From DASQBT01 sp963746955 (GTDB taxonomy: Bacteria; Pseudomonadota; Gammaproteobacteria; Burkholderiales; Thiobacillaceae): DNA of 64,000 bases. Location: NCBI GenBank assembly GCA_963746955.1, contig CAVVDR010000011.1, positions 1 through 64,000 on the forward strand, in the 5' to 3' direction. Shown here piece by piece: positions 18,743 through 27,696 of the stretch. Under the pieces are notes generated by a model, which saw only the letters and a list, made by a program, of their open reading frames with translations, made no database searches and was not told where the DNA came from. Each line of letters begins with the position of its first letter. Positions within the stretch are counted from its first letter, which is position 1. Position numbers and translations under genes: made by a program.

Positions 18743-19870
18743 TCACTTGTGGTTTATTGCGGCCCCTGATTCCCCGGAAGAAAACAGTTGGTTCGCTTCC
18801 GCAGGCGCGCTGCGCCAGTACTGCGGCGGCGCCTGTACTCGGGCGCCCAATTCCGCGGCGGCATGCCAAGGCCAGCGCGGATCGTAAAGAATGCCGCGGG
18901 CCAGAGCCACCAAGTCGGCGCTGCCCTTGGCGATGATGGTTTCGGCCTGCCTGGGTTCGGTAATGAGTCCGACCGCGATGCTTGTGAGCCCCGTTTCGGT
19001 CTTCACCCGGCGCGCGAACGGCACCTGGAAACCGGGAGCGGCGGTGATCTGCTGCCGCGGCGAGAGGCCGCCGCTGGAGACATGCAAAAAATCGCAGCCG
19101 CGCGCCTTCAGGATACGCGCCAGCTCCACGGTCTGATCCCCGTCCCAGCCCCCCGCAACCCAATCGGTGGCGGATACGCGCACGCCTAAGGGCTTGTTCG
19201 CCGGCCACACGGCCCGCACCGCCTCGAATACCTCGAGCGGAAAACGCAGCCGATTCTCCAGACTTCCCCCATACATGTCAGTACGCAAGTTGCTCAGTGG
19301 AGACAGGAACTGGTGCAACAGGTAGCCGTGGGCCGCATGCAACTCCACCACATCGAAACCCAGCCGGTCGGCCCGCTGCGCAGCCTCGGCAAACGCCTCC
19401 CGAACGCGAACCAGGCCAGTCGCGTCCAGGGCCGCAGGGATTTCATCGTCGTCAGCGAACCTCAAGGGCGAAGGCGCCAACGTTGTCCATCCGCCCGCGG
19501 TCAGCGGCAGCTGTCGACCCGCTTGCCAGGGCAGCGCGCAGGATGCCTTGCGCCCTGCGTGAGCCAGCTGGATTCCAAGGGGCATGGCCGAGTATCGGCG
19601 AATTGCGGCCAACAGCCGGGCAAAGCTGGCTTCATTGAAATCACTCCAGAGTCCGGTGCAGGCCGGTGTGATCCGCCCCTCCGGTGCGACTGCCGTCGCC
19701 TCCACCATGAGCAGCCCGGCGCCGCTATGCGACAGGCTGCCCAAATGAATCAGGTGCCAGTCGGTTACGTTGCCTTCAATGGCCGAGTACTGGCACATGG
19801 GCGCGACGATGATGCGGTTGCTGAGGGTCAGGTCGCGTAGTCGCAGGGGAGCAAACAAGGGGCTGGTCAC
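18743..19870 (-). CDS. Old-yellow-enzyme family NAD(P)H:flavin oxidoreductase (YqjM/XenA type)
   Basis: A 375-residue FMN-dependent ene-reductase. The N-terminus LSNRIIVAPMCQYSA carries Cys26, which marks the thermophilic-like subclass (YqjM, XenA). ELHAAHGYLLHQFLSP supplies His178, His181 and Tyr183 of the active site, followed by SPLSNLRTDMYGGSLENR; the phosphate-binding end reads SADLVALARGILYDP. Such enzymes reduce alpha,beta-unsaturated carbonyls and nitro compounds with NAD(P)H; the native substrate is unknown. Length is typical. It is monocistronic, with ccmA diverging after 490 bases. Confidence 0.93.
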   Translation of the reverse strand: MTSPLFAPLRLRDLTLSNRIIVAPMCQYSAIEGNVTDWHLIHLGSLSHSGAGLLMVEATAVAPEGRITPACTGLWSDFNEASFARLLAAIRRYSAMPLGIQLAHAGRKASCALPWQAGRQLPLTAGGWTTLAPSPLRFADDDEIPAALDATGLVRVREAFAEAAQRADRLGFDVVELHAAHGYLLHQFLSPLSNLRTDMYGGSLENRLRFPLEVFEAVRAVWPANKPLGVRVSATDWVAGGWDGDQTVELARILKARGCDFLHVSSGGLSPRQQITAAPGFQVPFARRVKTETGLTSIAVGLITEPRQAETIIAKGSADLVALARGILYDPRWPWHAAAELGARVQAPPQYWRSAPAEANQLFSSGESGAAINHK

Positions 19871-20360
19871 GATAGGCGGCGGCAGTTACGGTCGATCAAT
19901 GTTAGCGGCTGGTCCTGCTACGCGCCAGGGTCAGCCCCGCGTCGTGTTTGATTTCAAATTGAATGCAGATCTTTCTGAGCGGACCTGCGGGCAGAATGCG
20001 CCCGGCGGAAACGAACGATTACAACGTCGCCGGGCAGCTCTTCCCCCAACTCGCCGGTTTCGAGGACGATGCTGCCCGAATGGACGGTATCGACATCCGA
20101 CTTGAGCGCCACCTGCAATCTTCCCGAGTCTCCGCTTGCGCCCGGCGCTGCCGGCTCTAGACCCTGACCCGGCCGGACACGACGGGCCCCGGCCGACTTG
20201 CGAAATCAGGGATTACTTATCCCTCGAATTCAAGTACACTTTCGGACTTTCACTGAAATTGAGCCTTGGCACCCGGGGCACAACCCACCGGCACTCCTCC
20301 TGTTTGGGTTATCGCTGGGATCTTTAGATCTTCTTATTTTTCAAAGCTGTCCAAAATCGA
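19871..20360. other. Intergenic between flavoprotein gene and ccmA
   Basis: No gene is supported. A minus-strand frame of about 50 codons near 19962-20118 (GTG start, containing VDTVHSGSIVLETGELGEEL) is protein-like, but has no clear ribosome site and overlaps an open frame on the other strand. The AT-richer stretch 20200-20345 probably holds the ccm promoter; I see no convincing -35/-10 pair. Confidence 0.4.
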
Positions 20361-20981
20361 ATGCTGGAAGCGCACAATCTCCAATGCTCACGCGGAGGGC
20401 ATCGGCTGTTTAGCGGCAAGAGCTTCAAGCTGGGGCCCGGCACCCTTGCCTGGATCAGGGGCCGCAACGGCAGTGGCAAGACCACCCTGTTGCGAACCGT
20501 CAGCGGGCTCAGCCCCGTGGACGAAGGCGAAGTGCGCTGGCGCGGCCGCAACATCCGCAAGCAAAGCGACGAATTCCATCGCGAGCTGGTCTTCATGGGC
20601 CATGCCGTTGCCTTGAAAGATGACCTCAGCCCGCTTGAAAATCTCAGAATTATCCTGCAGATTGCCGGGCGGGGCGCTTCCGCGTCGGCCGCGATTTCGG
20701 CCCTGGCCGCGGTGGGCTTGAAAGGCCGCGAACATCTGCCGGTCAAATACCTGTCCCAGGGCCAGAAGCGCCGGGTGCACATGGCCCGGCTCCAGTTGAG
20801 CCAGGACTGCCCCTTGTGGCTGCTGGATGAGCCATTGACCGCGCTGGATGCCGAAGGAGTGGGCGCCTTGCGGAACTTGCTGGAGGAATACCTGCATAAA
20901 GCCGGAATCGTTGTCATGACCAGCCACCAGGAAATCAATATTGACTCGGCCCAGACCCTCCACGTACAACTTCCCGCCTGA
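20361..20981 (+). CDS. ccmA: Heme exporter ATP-binding protein CcmA
   Basis: ATPase subunit (206 residues) of the CcmABCD complex, which releases holo-CcmE during cytochrome c maturation at the inner membrane. The Walker A motif GRNGSGKT is at 34-41, the ABC signature LSQGQKRRVHMARL near 133, and Walker B LWLLDEPLTALD near 152. The final SHQEINI contains the H-loop. It is the first gene of the operon running to 27345 and overlaps ccmB by one base. Confidence 0.95.
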   Translation: MLEAHNLQCSRGGHRLFSGKSFKLGPGTLAWIRGRNGSGKTTLLRTVSGLSPVDEGEVRWRGRNIRKQSDEFHRELVFMGHAVALKDDLSPLENLRIILQIAGRGASASAAISALAAVGLKGREHLPVKYLSQGQKRRVHMARLQLSQDCPLWLLDEPLTALDAEGVGALRNLLEEYLHKAGIVVMTSHQEINIDSAQTLHVQLPA

Positions 20982-21664
20982 TGGAAAGAGCGGGGTTTTT
21001 CTCGACGCTGTTATGGGTATTAAGACGGGATCTACTGGTGGCAATGCGCAGGCGGGGCGACCTGGCGGCCACCCTGTTCTTCTTTGTCATGGTCGCCTCC
21101 CTGTTTCCGATGGGCGTGGGTCCCGAGCCGCAGATGCTGCGGATCATGGCCCCTGGAATCGTCTGGGTGGCTGCACTGCTGGCTTCCACCCTGTCGCTCA
21201 ATCGCCTGTTCGCATCGGATTATGCCGACGGGACGCTGGAGCAGATGCTGCTGTCGCCCGAGCCCCTAAGCCTGCTGGTGATCGGCAAAATGCTGGCGCA
21301 CTGGCTTATTTCAGGCTTGCCCCTGGTGCTAATCTCACCCCTGATTGCCCTTCAGTTCGACCAGCCGACCGAGTCTTATCGGCCAATGCTGCTCGCGCTG
21401 CTGCTCGGCACCCCGCTGTTGAGCCTGGTGGGTGGCATCGGCGCAGCTCTGACCCTGGGCATCCGCGGCAGCGGGGTGCTGACCACCCTGCTGGTGTTAC
21501 CCTTATATGTTCCCGTACTAATCTTTGGATCCAGCGCAATTTCGGCCGGCGCCAGCGGACTGGATATCAGCGGCCAGCTTTCGGTCCTTGCCGCGCTGCT
21601 GCTACTGGGTCTGGCCACGACTCCCTGGGCGATTTCCACCGCCCTCAGAATTGCCGTGGAATAA
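20981..21664 (+). CDS. ccmB: Heme exporter membrane protein CcmB
   Basis: A 227-residue integral membrane protein with about six hydrophobic helices (LAATLFFFVMVASLFPMGVG, GIVWVAALLASTLSLNRLFA and others) and the family sequence DYADGTLEQMLLSPEPL. It forms the ABC-type complex with CcmA and CcmC. The ATG overlaps the ccmA stop. The next gene follows after 24 bases. Confidence 0.95.
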   Translation: MERAGFFSTLLWVLRRDLLVAMRRRGDLAATLFFFVMVASLFPMGVGPEPQMLRIMAPGIVWVAALLASTLSLNRLFASDYADGTLEQMLLSPEPLSLLVIGKMLAHWLISGLPLVLISPLIALQFDQPTESYRPMLLALLLGTPLLSLVGGIGAALTLGIRGSGVLTTLLVLPLYVPVLIFGSSAISAGASGLDISGQLSVLAALLLLGLATTPWAISTALRIAVE

Positions 21665-21688
21665 AATAGACGATCAGGAATTGTTTGT

Positions 21689-22444
21689 ATGAATCTCTTC
21701 AAGTACTCCTCTCCCACCACCTTCTACCCGCTCGCCGGCAAGCTGGTGCCCTGGTTCGGACTGGCTGCAGTCCTGCTGACCATCTGGGGCCTGTACATCG
21801 GTTTTTTTCAGGCGCCCACCGATTTTCAGCAAGGCGAGTCCTACCGGATCATCTTCATCCACGTTCCCGCGGCCTGGATGTCGATGTTCATTTACCTCGT
21901 CATGGCCGCCTGGGCGGGCGTCGGACTGGTGTTCAATACCCGGCTGTCTTCCATGATGGCGAGCGCTCTAGCCCCGACCGGCGCCATGTTCACCTTCGTC
22001 GCGCTGGTGACCGGCGCGTTGTGGGGCAAGCCCACTTGGGGAACCTGGTGGGCGTGGGACGCCCGCATGACCTCGGAACTTATCCTCCTATTTCTCTATC
22101 TGGGCTACATGGCGCTCCACGCGTCTATTGAGGATATCCGACGCGCCGACAAGGCCTGCGCCGTGCTGGCCCTTGTCGGCGCGGTGAACGTGCCGATCAT
22201 TTATTATTCCGTCCGTTGGTGGAACACCCTGCACCAAGGCGCATCGGTGAGCATGACAGCCGCACCCAAGATGGCCAGCATCATGCTGCAAGGCATGTTC
22301 ATCATGATGGCGGCAGCGTGGATGTACAGCATCGCAGTAGTGCTGACTCGCGTGCGCCACATTATTCGCGAGCGCGAGCGTCAGACCGTCTGGCTGCGCG
22401 AGTTGCAAACCGATGCCAGTAACGCGACGGAGGCCGCGGCATGA
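21689..22444 (+). CDS. ccmC: Heme-handling protein CcmC
   Basis: A 251-residue membrane protein with six helices and the tryptophan-rich WWD motif WGTWWAWDARMTSELILLFL on the periplasmic side, used to present heme to CcmE. The flanking His ligands are in the expected family contexts (IIFIHVPAAWMSMF and WWNTLHQGASVS). Length is typical. The stop overlaps the ccmD start by four bases (ATGA). Confidence 0.95.
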   Translation: MNLFKYSSPTTFYPLAGKLVPWFGLAAVLLTIWGLYIGFFQAPTDFQQGESYRIIFIHVPAAWMSMFIYLVMAAWAGVGLVFNTRLSSMMASALAPTGAMFTFVALVTGALWGKPTWGTWWAWDARMTSELILLFLYLGYMALHASIEDIRRADKACAVLALVGAVNVPIIYYSVRWWNTLHQGASVSMTAAPKMASIMLQGMFIMMAAAWMYSIAVVLTRVRHIIRERERQTVWLRELQTDASNATEAAA

Positions 22445-22605
22445 ACTGGCACAGCCTGGACGAGTTTCTGCACATGGGCGGCTATGGACTGTATGTCTGG
22501 GGCTCATATCTGGTGACGGCAGTGTGCATTGGGGCCGAACTTCTGATGCTCCGGGTGCGCGGCAAGTCCGCAAATGAAGACAGTTTTACGGAGAACAACG
22601 CTTGA
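22441..22605 (+). CDS. ccmD: Small membrane protein CcmD
   Basis: A 54-residue gene, easily missed for its size. It begins MNWHSLDEFLHMGGYGLYVW, a typical CcmD start, followed by one membrane helix (GSYLVTAVCIGAELLML) and a basic stretch RVRGK. CcmD stabilises the CcmABC-CcmE complex. It overlaps ccmC by four bases and its TGA overlaps the TTG start of ccmE. Confidence 0.92.
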   Translation: MNWHSLDEFLHMGGYGLYVWGSYLVTAVCIGAELLMLRVRGKSANEDSFTENNA

Positions 22606-23069
22606 AACCCCGCCACAAACGCGCCGCCCTGATCATCGTTGCGCTTGCCGCCGTAGGGCTGGCCGCTACACTGATCCTCAACGCCTTCCGCAGCAACATC
22701 GTGTTCTTTTTCACTCCTACCCAGGTCGCCACAAAGGAAGCGCCCATCGGTCGGGGCTTTCGTATCGGCGGCCTGGTCAAGGAAGGCAGCCTGAAGCGCG
22801 ACGGGGTGAACGTGCAGTTCGTGGTCACCGACATGGCCCAATCCGTACCGGTGAGCTACACCGGCATCCTGCCTGATCTGTTCAAGGAAGGAAAAGGCGT
22901 GGTCGCCCAGGGCAAGCTTGATAGCGATGGCGTATTCCACGCCACCGAAGTACTCGCCAAGCACGACGAGAACTACATGCCGCCCGAAGCCGCCGATGCC
23001 CTCAAACGGGCACAAAAATCCGCCGCCGCCACCGGCAAGACTTTGGTCATTCCCCCAGGAGAGAAATAA
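22602..23069 (+). CDS. ccmE: Periplasmic heme chaperone CcmE
   Basis: A 155-residue membrane-anchored heme chaperone. One N-terminal helix (AALIIVALAAVGLAATLILN) is followed by an OB-fold domain. The covalent heme ligand His121 and Tyr125 sit in LAKHDENYMPPE, the signature HxxxY form. The TTG start at 22602 overlaps the ccmD stop, indicating coupling. The C-terminal tail is flexible and lysine-rich as usual. Confidence 0.95.
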   Translation: MKPRHKRAALIIVALAAVGLAATLILNAFRSNIVFFFTPTQVATKEAPIGRGFRIGGLVKEGSLKRDGVNVQFVVTDMAQSVPVSYTGILPDLFKEGKGVVAQGKLDSDGVFHATEVLAKHDENYMPPEAADALKRAQKSAAATGKTLVIPPGEK

Positions 23070-23071
23070 GC

Positions 23072-25054
23072 ATGATTCCAGAACTCGGCCATTTTTCCCT
23101 CATCCTTGCCCTGCTGCTTTCCCTGGTCCTGGGCACCTTGCCCATTGCCGGCGCCGCGCTGGGCAACCCCGCCTGGATGGCGCTTGCTCGGCCCGGCGCA
23201 CGGGGGCTGTTCGTCCTGATCGCGACCGCCTTCATCTGTCTGGCGTACTCGTTCGCCACCAATGATTTTTCCGTCCTGTATGTCGCCACCAATTCCAACT
23301 CCCTGCTCCCGATCCAGTACAAGCTGGCAGGCGTGTGGGGCGGCCATGAGGGGTCCCTGTTGCTGTGGGTCTTCATCCTGAGCGTCTGGATGCTGGGGGT
23401 CTCGCTGTTCAGCCGCCACCTGCCTCAGCCCATGGTCGCCCGCATCCTCGGAGTCATGGGACTGATTGCCGCGGGATTTCTAATGTTCATGCTGTTCACC
23501 TCCGATCCCTTCGACCGCTTGTTTCCGGTTCCGGCCAATGGCCGCGACTTGAACCCGCTGCTGCAGGATCCGGGCATGGTATTTCACCCGCCCACGCTAT
23601 ACACCGGCTACGTCGGTTTCTCGGTCGCGTTTGCCTTCGCCATTGCCGCCCTGCTGGGAGGCAACCTGGACGCTTCCTGGGCACGCTGGTCGCGGCCCTG
23701 GACCCTGGTGGCGTGGATGTTTCTCACAGTGGGAATCTGCATGGGCAGCGTTTGGGCCTACTACGTGCTGGGTTGGGGCGGCTGGTGGTTCTGGGATCCG
23801 GTGGAGGATGCTTCCTTCATGCCCTGGCTCGCGGGCACGGCCCTGATACATTCGCTCGCGGTGACGGAAAAGCGCGGCAGTTTCAAGAACTGGACGGTAT
23901 TGCTGGCCATACTCGCTTTTTCGCTCTCGCTCCTGGGTACCTTCCTGGTCCGTTCCGGCGTGCTGACCTCGGTCCACGCCTTTGCCTCCGACCCGAAACG
24001 CGGCGTGTTCATTCTGATCTTCCTGGCTGTGGTAACCGGCACCTCCCTTGCGCTGTTCGCCTGGCGAGCACCCAAGGTCGGGCTGGGCGGCCGCTTTGAT
24101 CTGGTTTCGCGCGAATCCTTTCTGCTCGGCAACAATGTGCTGCTGGTGGTAGCCTCGGGTTCGGTCCTGCTCGGGACGCTTTACCCGCTCATTCTGGATG
24201 CGCTCGGCATGGGCAAGGTGTCGGTCGGGCCGCCCTATTTCAACGCCGTGTTCGTGCCCCTGATGACGCCCGCCCTGTTCCTCATGGGGATCGGTCCGCT
24301 GGCGCGCTGGAAGTCCGCCAGTCTCCCGGAACTGGCGGTGCGTCTGCGCTGGGCATTCGGCATCAGTCTGGTTACCGGGCTGCTGTTGCCGTTCAGCATG
24401 GGCCACTGGTCAGCCTTGGTTTCCCTCGGCTTTGTCCTGGCTTGCTGGATCTTCGTAACCGCCGCCTACAACCTCTGGACCCGCATTAAGTCCGCCAGCG
24501 GCAACATCGACTGGAGCCGCGCCTTGTCCCAGCCGCGCAGCTATTACGGCATGCTGCTGGCGCATTGCGGCGTCGCCGTATTCGTCGTGGGTGTCACCAT
24601 GGTGAAGGGCTATGAGGTCGAAAAGGATGTCCGCATGGAGACCGGTGACACCGCGCATGTGGGCGGCTATCAGTTTCGTTTCGACGGGGTCGTCCCGGTG
24701 CCCGGCCCCAATTACTCAGCGCTGCGCGGCACGATACAGGTCACCCGCAACGGTCAGCCGGTTACGGTCCTGACGCCGGAGAAGCGCAACTATTTCTCCC
24801 AACAGATGCCCATGACCCAAGCCTCCATCAGCCCCGGCCTGACCCGCGATCTGTACGTGTCGCTCGGCGAGCCCGTCGGCGATGCGTGGATCGTGCGGGT
24901 CTATTACAAGCCGTTCGTGGACTGGATTTGGGGAGGCTGCATGATCATGGCCCTGGGTGGCTTCTTCGCGGTCAGCGACCGGCGCTATCGCCTCGCGCAA
25001 AGGCAGAGCCCAGCAGCGATCTCAGGTGGCCCAGCGGTAGCGGAGGCAGCGTGA
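23072..25054 (+). CDS. ccmF: Cytochrome c heme lyase subunit CcmF
   Basis: A 660-residue polytopic membrane protein that attaches heme to apocytochromes together with CcmH. The WWD motif is GWGGWWFWDPVEDASFMPWL near residue 235, and further family blocks are LLPIQYKLAGVWGGHEGSLL and GTFLVRSGVLTSVHAFASDP. More than a dozen hydrophobic helices are visible. It starts three bases after ccmE ends and overlaps ccmG by four bases. Confidence 0.96.
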   Translation: MIPELGHFSLILALLLSLVLGTLPIAGAALGNPAWMALARPGARGLFVLIATAFICLAYSFATNDFSVLYVATNSNSLLPIQYKLAGVWGGHEGSLLLWVFILSVWMLGVSLFSRHLPQPMVARILGVMGLIAAGFLMFMLFTSDPFDRLFPVPANGRDLNPLLQDPGMVFHPPTLYTGYVGFSVAFAFAIAALLGGNLDASWARWSRPWTLVAWMFLTVGICMGSVWAYYVLGWGGWWFWDPVEDASFMPWLAGTALIHSLAVTEKRGSFKNWTVLLAILAFSLSLLGTFLVRSGVLTSVHAFASDPKRGVFILIFLAVVTGTSLALFAWRAPKVGLGGRFDLVSRESFLLGNNVLLVVASGSVLLGTLYPLILDALGMGKVSVGPPYFNAVFVPLMTPALFLMGIGPLARWKSASLPELAVRLRWAFGISLVTGLLLPFSMGHWSALVSLGFVLACWIFVTAAYNLWTRIKSASGNIDWSRALSQPRSYYGMLLAHCGVAVFVVGVTMVKGYEVEKDVRMETGDTAHVGGYQFRFDGVVPVPGPNYSALRGTIQVTRNGQPVTVLTPEKRNYFSQQMPMTQASISPGLTRDLYVSLGEPVGDAWIVRVYYKPFVDWIWGGCMIMALGGFFAVSDRRYRLAQRQSPAAISGGPAVAEAA

Positions 25055-25578
25055 AAGCACGCTTCATCATCCCGCTGGCCATCTTCGTCGGCCTGCTGGT
25101 CTTTCTCGGAATCGGACTGACCAAGGATCCACGCGAAGTTCCCTCGCCCCTGATCGACAAGCCGGCGCCTGATTTCCGCCTGAACCATCTGGACAATCCC
25201 GCGCAGTCGTTCTCGCCGGCGGAAATGCGCGGCAAGGTCTGGCTGCTGAATGTGTGGGCATCCTGGTGCTCGGGCTGCCAGGAAGAGCATCCGTATCTGA
25301 TGGAAATTTCCCGCAAGAATGTCGTTCCGATTTACGGCATGGATTACAAGGATCAGGCAGCGGATGCGATGCAAACGTTGAGTCGTGCCGGTAATCCTTA
25401 CTCCCTGGTCTTCTCCGACGCCAACGGCCGCGCCGGAATCGACTATGGCGTCTACGGCGTGCCCGAGACTTTCCTCATCGACAAACAGGGTGTTATCCGC
25501 TTCAAGCAGATCGGTCCGATGACGCCCGAGGCCTTCGAGTCAAAGCTCTTGCCCTTGATCAGGAAACTCAATGGTTAA
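25051..25578 (+). CDS. ccmG: Thiol:disulfide interchange protein CcmG/DsbE
   Basis: A 175-residue periplasmic thioredoxin-like protein with an N-terminal membrane anchor (IIPLAIFVGLLVFLGIGL). The redox site is WASWCSGCQEEHP with Cys73 and Cys76, and the cis-Pro region is GVYGVPETFLID. It reduces the apocytochrome CXXCH thiols before heme attachment. The GTG at 25051 overlaps the ccmF stop. A longer upstream open frame exists but would lie inside ccmF. Confidence 0.94.
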   Translation: MKARFIIPLAIFVGLLVFLGIGLTKDPREVPSPLIDKPAPDFRLNHLDNPAQSFSPAEMRGKVWLLNVWASWCSGCQEEHPYLMEISRKNVVPIYGMDYKDQAADAMQTLSRAGNPYSLVFSDANGRAGIDYGVYGVPETFLIDKQGVIRFKQIGPMTPEAFESKLLPLIRKLNG

Positions 25579-26059
25579 ACTGAATGTCGCGAAGCGACTT
25601 GTGTTGGTCCTGCTGGCTGCCCTGCTTTGGTCCGGCTTCGCCGCCGCGAAGGAGGCGCCCCTCGCGTCAAATGATCCGGCCCTGGAACAGCGCATGAAGA
25701 ATCTGTCCAGCAAGCTGCGCTGCCTGGTGTGCCAGAATCAGACCCTGGCGGATTCCAATGCCGACCTGGCCGTTGATTTGCGCAACGAAATCCGGGAAAA
25801 AATGCAGAAAGGAATGACGGACGCCGAAATCCGCACTTACCTGGTGGACCGCTATGGCGACTTCGTGCTGTATCAGCCGCCATTCAAGCCGGTCACGTTT
25901 CTGCTGTGGCTGGGACCTTTCCTGCTACTGGCCCTGGGGTTCGGAATACTCTATCTGAACCTGCGGCGCCGCCAGAAGCTGCTGGCCGAACCCGAACAGA
26001 ACAGCGCCGACTTGGCACTGTCCCGCTCCCTTTTGAACGAAACACAGGATAAGCCTTAA
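25571..26059 (+). CDS. ccmH: Cytochrome c maturation thioreductase CcmH (CcmL/CycL)
   Basis: A 162-residue protein with a cleavable signal (VLVLLAALLWSGFAAA). The family motif RCLVCQNQTLADSNADLAVD holds Cys51 and Cys54, and a C-terminal membrane helix follows near 105-130. It acts with CcmG in apocytochrome reduction. This is the short form; the TPR part is the separate next gene. It overlaps ccmG by eight bases. Confidence 0.95.
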   Translation: MVKLNVAKRLVLVLLAALLWSGFAAAKEAPLASNDPALEQRMKNLSSKLRCLVCQNQTLADSNADLAVDLRNEIREKMQKGMTDAEIRTYLVDRYGDFVLYQPPFKPVTFLLWLGPFLLLALGFGILYLNLRRRQKLLAEPEQNSADLALSRSLLNETQDKP

Positions 26060-26061
26060 CG

Positions 26062-27345
26062 ATGACCAGCTTTCTAATTCTGGCCGGTGTGATGATCGCA
26101 CTGTCCTTAGCCTTCGTACTCCCCGCCCTTACCCGACGCCACGTGGATGACGCGCATTCCTCGCGCGCTCGCGCCAACGTTCTGATTTACCGTGATCAAC
26201 TGGCGGAGCTGGATGCCGACCTGAAGAACAACACCATCAGCAAGGAGCAGTACGATGCCGGCCGGCGCGAAATGGAGCGCCGCGTGCTCGAAGACACCCT
26301 GGAATCGCTCCATGACACCCCGACGGATGCTATTGGACGGGGAAAATGGGCAGCCATCGCGCTTAGCGTGGTGATCCCACTGGCTGCCGTCGGGCTGTAC
26401 CTGAAACTGGGCGCTCCGCAGTCTTTTTCGCCCGAGATGTCCAGCGGCGATCCAGCGCAAATGAACGGACAGGCGCCGCATCCCGTCACGATGGACAAGA
26501 TCCGCGAGATGGCCAACAAGCTGGCGGAACGCCTGAAGCAGCAGCCCAATGACGCCGAAGGCTGGGCAATGCTGGCGCGCTCCTACCGTGTCCTGGGCCA
26601 ATTCCAGGACGCAAGCGATGCGTACCAGCACGCCATTAAACTGGTGCCTGGCGATGCGCAGCTGCTGGCCGACTACGCTGATGCCCGCGGAATGGCCCAG
26701 GGCCGGAATCTGGAAGGCGAACCGATGCGCCTGGTTGAGCAGGCGCTCAAGCTTGATCCCAACAACATCAAGGCGCTCGCCCTGGCAGGTACGGCTGCCT
26801 TCGACAAGAAGGACTTCAACGCGGCGGTCGAGTACTGGCAGAAGGCGGTCAACCTGTCACCTCCGGATTCCGAATTCACCCAGTCGCTCCAAGCCGGCCT
26901 GGAAGAAGCCAAGGCGCACGCCGGGGGCAAGCCCATGGCGCAGAATCTGCCCAACATCATGCCTGATCAGACCGGCCAGACTGCCGCTGCCCCAGCGCCT
27001 GGCGCGAGCCTCAGCGGCAAGGTCAGCGTAGCCCCGGCGCTGGCTTCAAAGTTATCGCCCAGCGACACACTGTTCATCTTCGCCCGCGCGGAAAGCGGCC
27101 CTCCCATGCCTCTGGCCATTCTGAGAAAGAAGGCCAGTGAACTTCCCCTGACCTTCACTCTTGATGATGGCAGCGCCATGTCTCCAAATATGCGACTTTC
27201 CAATTTCCCCAAGGTCATAGTCATGGCGCGAGTTTCCAAGAGTGGCAACGCGATGCCCCAGAGCGGCGACCTGGAAGGCTCGATCGGCCCGGTGAGCAAC
27301 AGTTCCAGCAAGCTGAGTCTGCAGATCGACCAGGTGATTCCTTGA
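26062..27345 (+). CDS. ccmI: Cytochrome c biogenesis protein CcmI (TPR)
   Basis: A 427-residue membrane-anchored apocytochrome chaperone. Two N-terminal helices (residues 3-20 and about 93-112) flank a conserved cytoplasmic loop with YRDQLAELDADLKNNTISKE. TPR repeats follow (GWAMLARSYRVLGQFQDASD, then LALAGTAAFDKKDFNAAVEY), and the periplasmic C-terminal domain is strand-rich. It is the last gene of the ccm operon. Confidence 0.93.
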   Translation: MTSFLILAGVMIALSLAFVLPALTRRHVDDAHSSRARANVLIYRDQLAELDADLKNNTISKEQYDAGRREMERRVLEDTLESLHDTPTDAIGRGKWAAIALSVVIPLAAVGLYLKLGAPQSFSPEMSSGDPAQMNGQAPHPVTMDKIREMANKLAERLKQQPNDAEGWAMLARSYRVLGQFQDASDAYQHAIKLVPGDAQLLADYADARGMAQGRNLEGEPMRLVEQALKLDPNNIKALALAGTAAFDKKDFNAAVEYWQKAVNLSPPDSEFTQSLQAGLEEAKAHAGGKPMAQNLPNIMPDQTGQTAAAPAPGASLSGKVSVAPALASKLSPSDTLFIFARAESGPPMPLAILRKKASELPLTFTLDDGSAMSPNMRLSNFPKVIVMARVSKSGNAMPQSGDLEGSIGPVSNSSSKLSLQIDQVIP

Positions 27346-27471
27346 CGCCTGGTCGTCGGGCCGGGACAATCAACCCACCCACCGAGGTTGAAGTGTCGCA
27401 TCAGAGGCCGCAGGAATTCGGTCCGCCTTGTTAACAGGCGCTGACTGTCTGGGTATGAATCGGGACATAGC

Positions 27472-27696
27472 ATGAAGCTGCTGGTGCTGCTGGTTCTGGG
27501 ATTTGTCATCTATGCCATTCTCAAGTCCTATGCACGCTCCCAAACCGCTGATCGCCGTCCCCCCGGACCTGCGCGCGGCCCGGAGGACATGGTGAAATGC
27601 GCCCACTGCGGGGTCAATTTGCCGCGCAGCGAAGGTTTCCTGAGCAAAGGTGAGTTCTATTGCAGCCGGGAACATCAGCAACTGAACCAGCACTGA
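27472..27696 (+). CDS. PP0621-type small membrane/zinc-ribbon protein
   Basis: A 74-residue protein: one N-terminal helix (LLVLLVLGFVIYAILKSYA), then a metal-binding-like CAHCGVNLPRSEGF, with YCSREH supplying a third Cys and a His. The family is conserved next to pilS in many beta- and gammaproteobacteria; its function is unknown. It overlaps the start of the PilS-like gene. Confidence 0.82.
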   Translation: MKLLVLLVLGFVIYAILKSYARSQTADRRPPGPARGPEDMVKCAHCGVNLPRSEGFLSKGEFYCSREHQQLNQH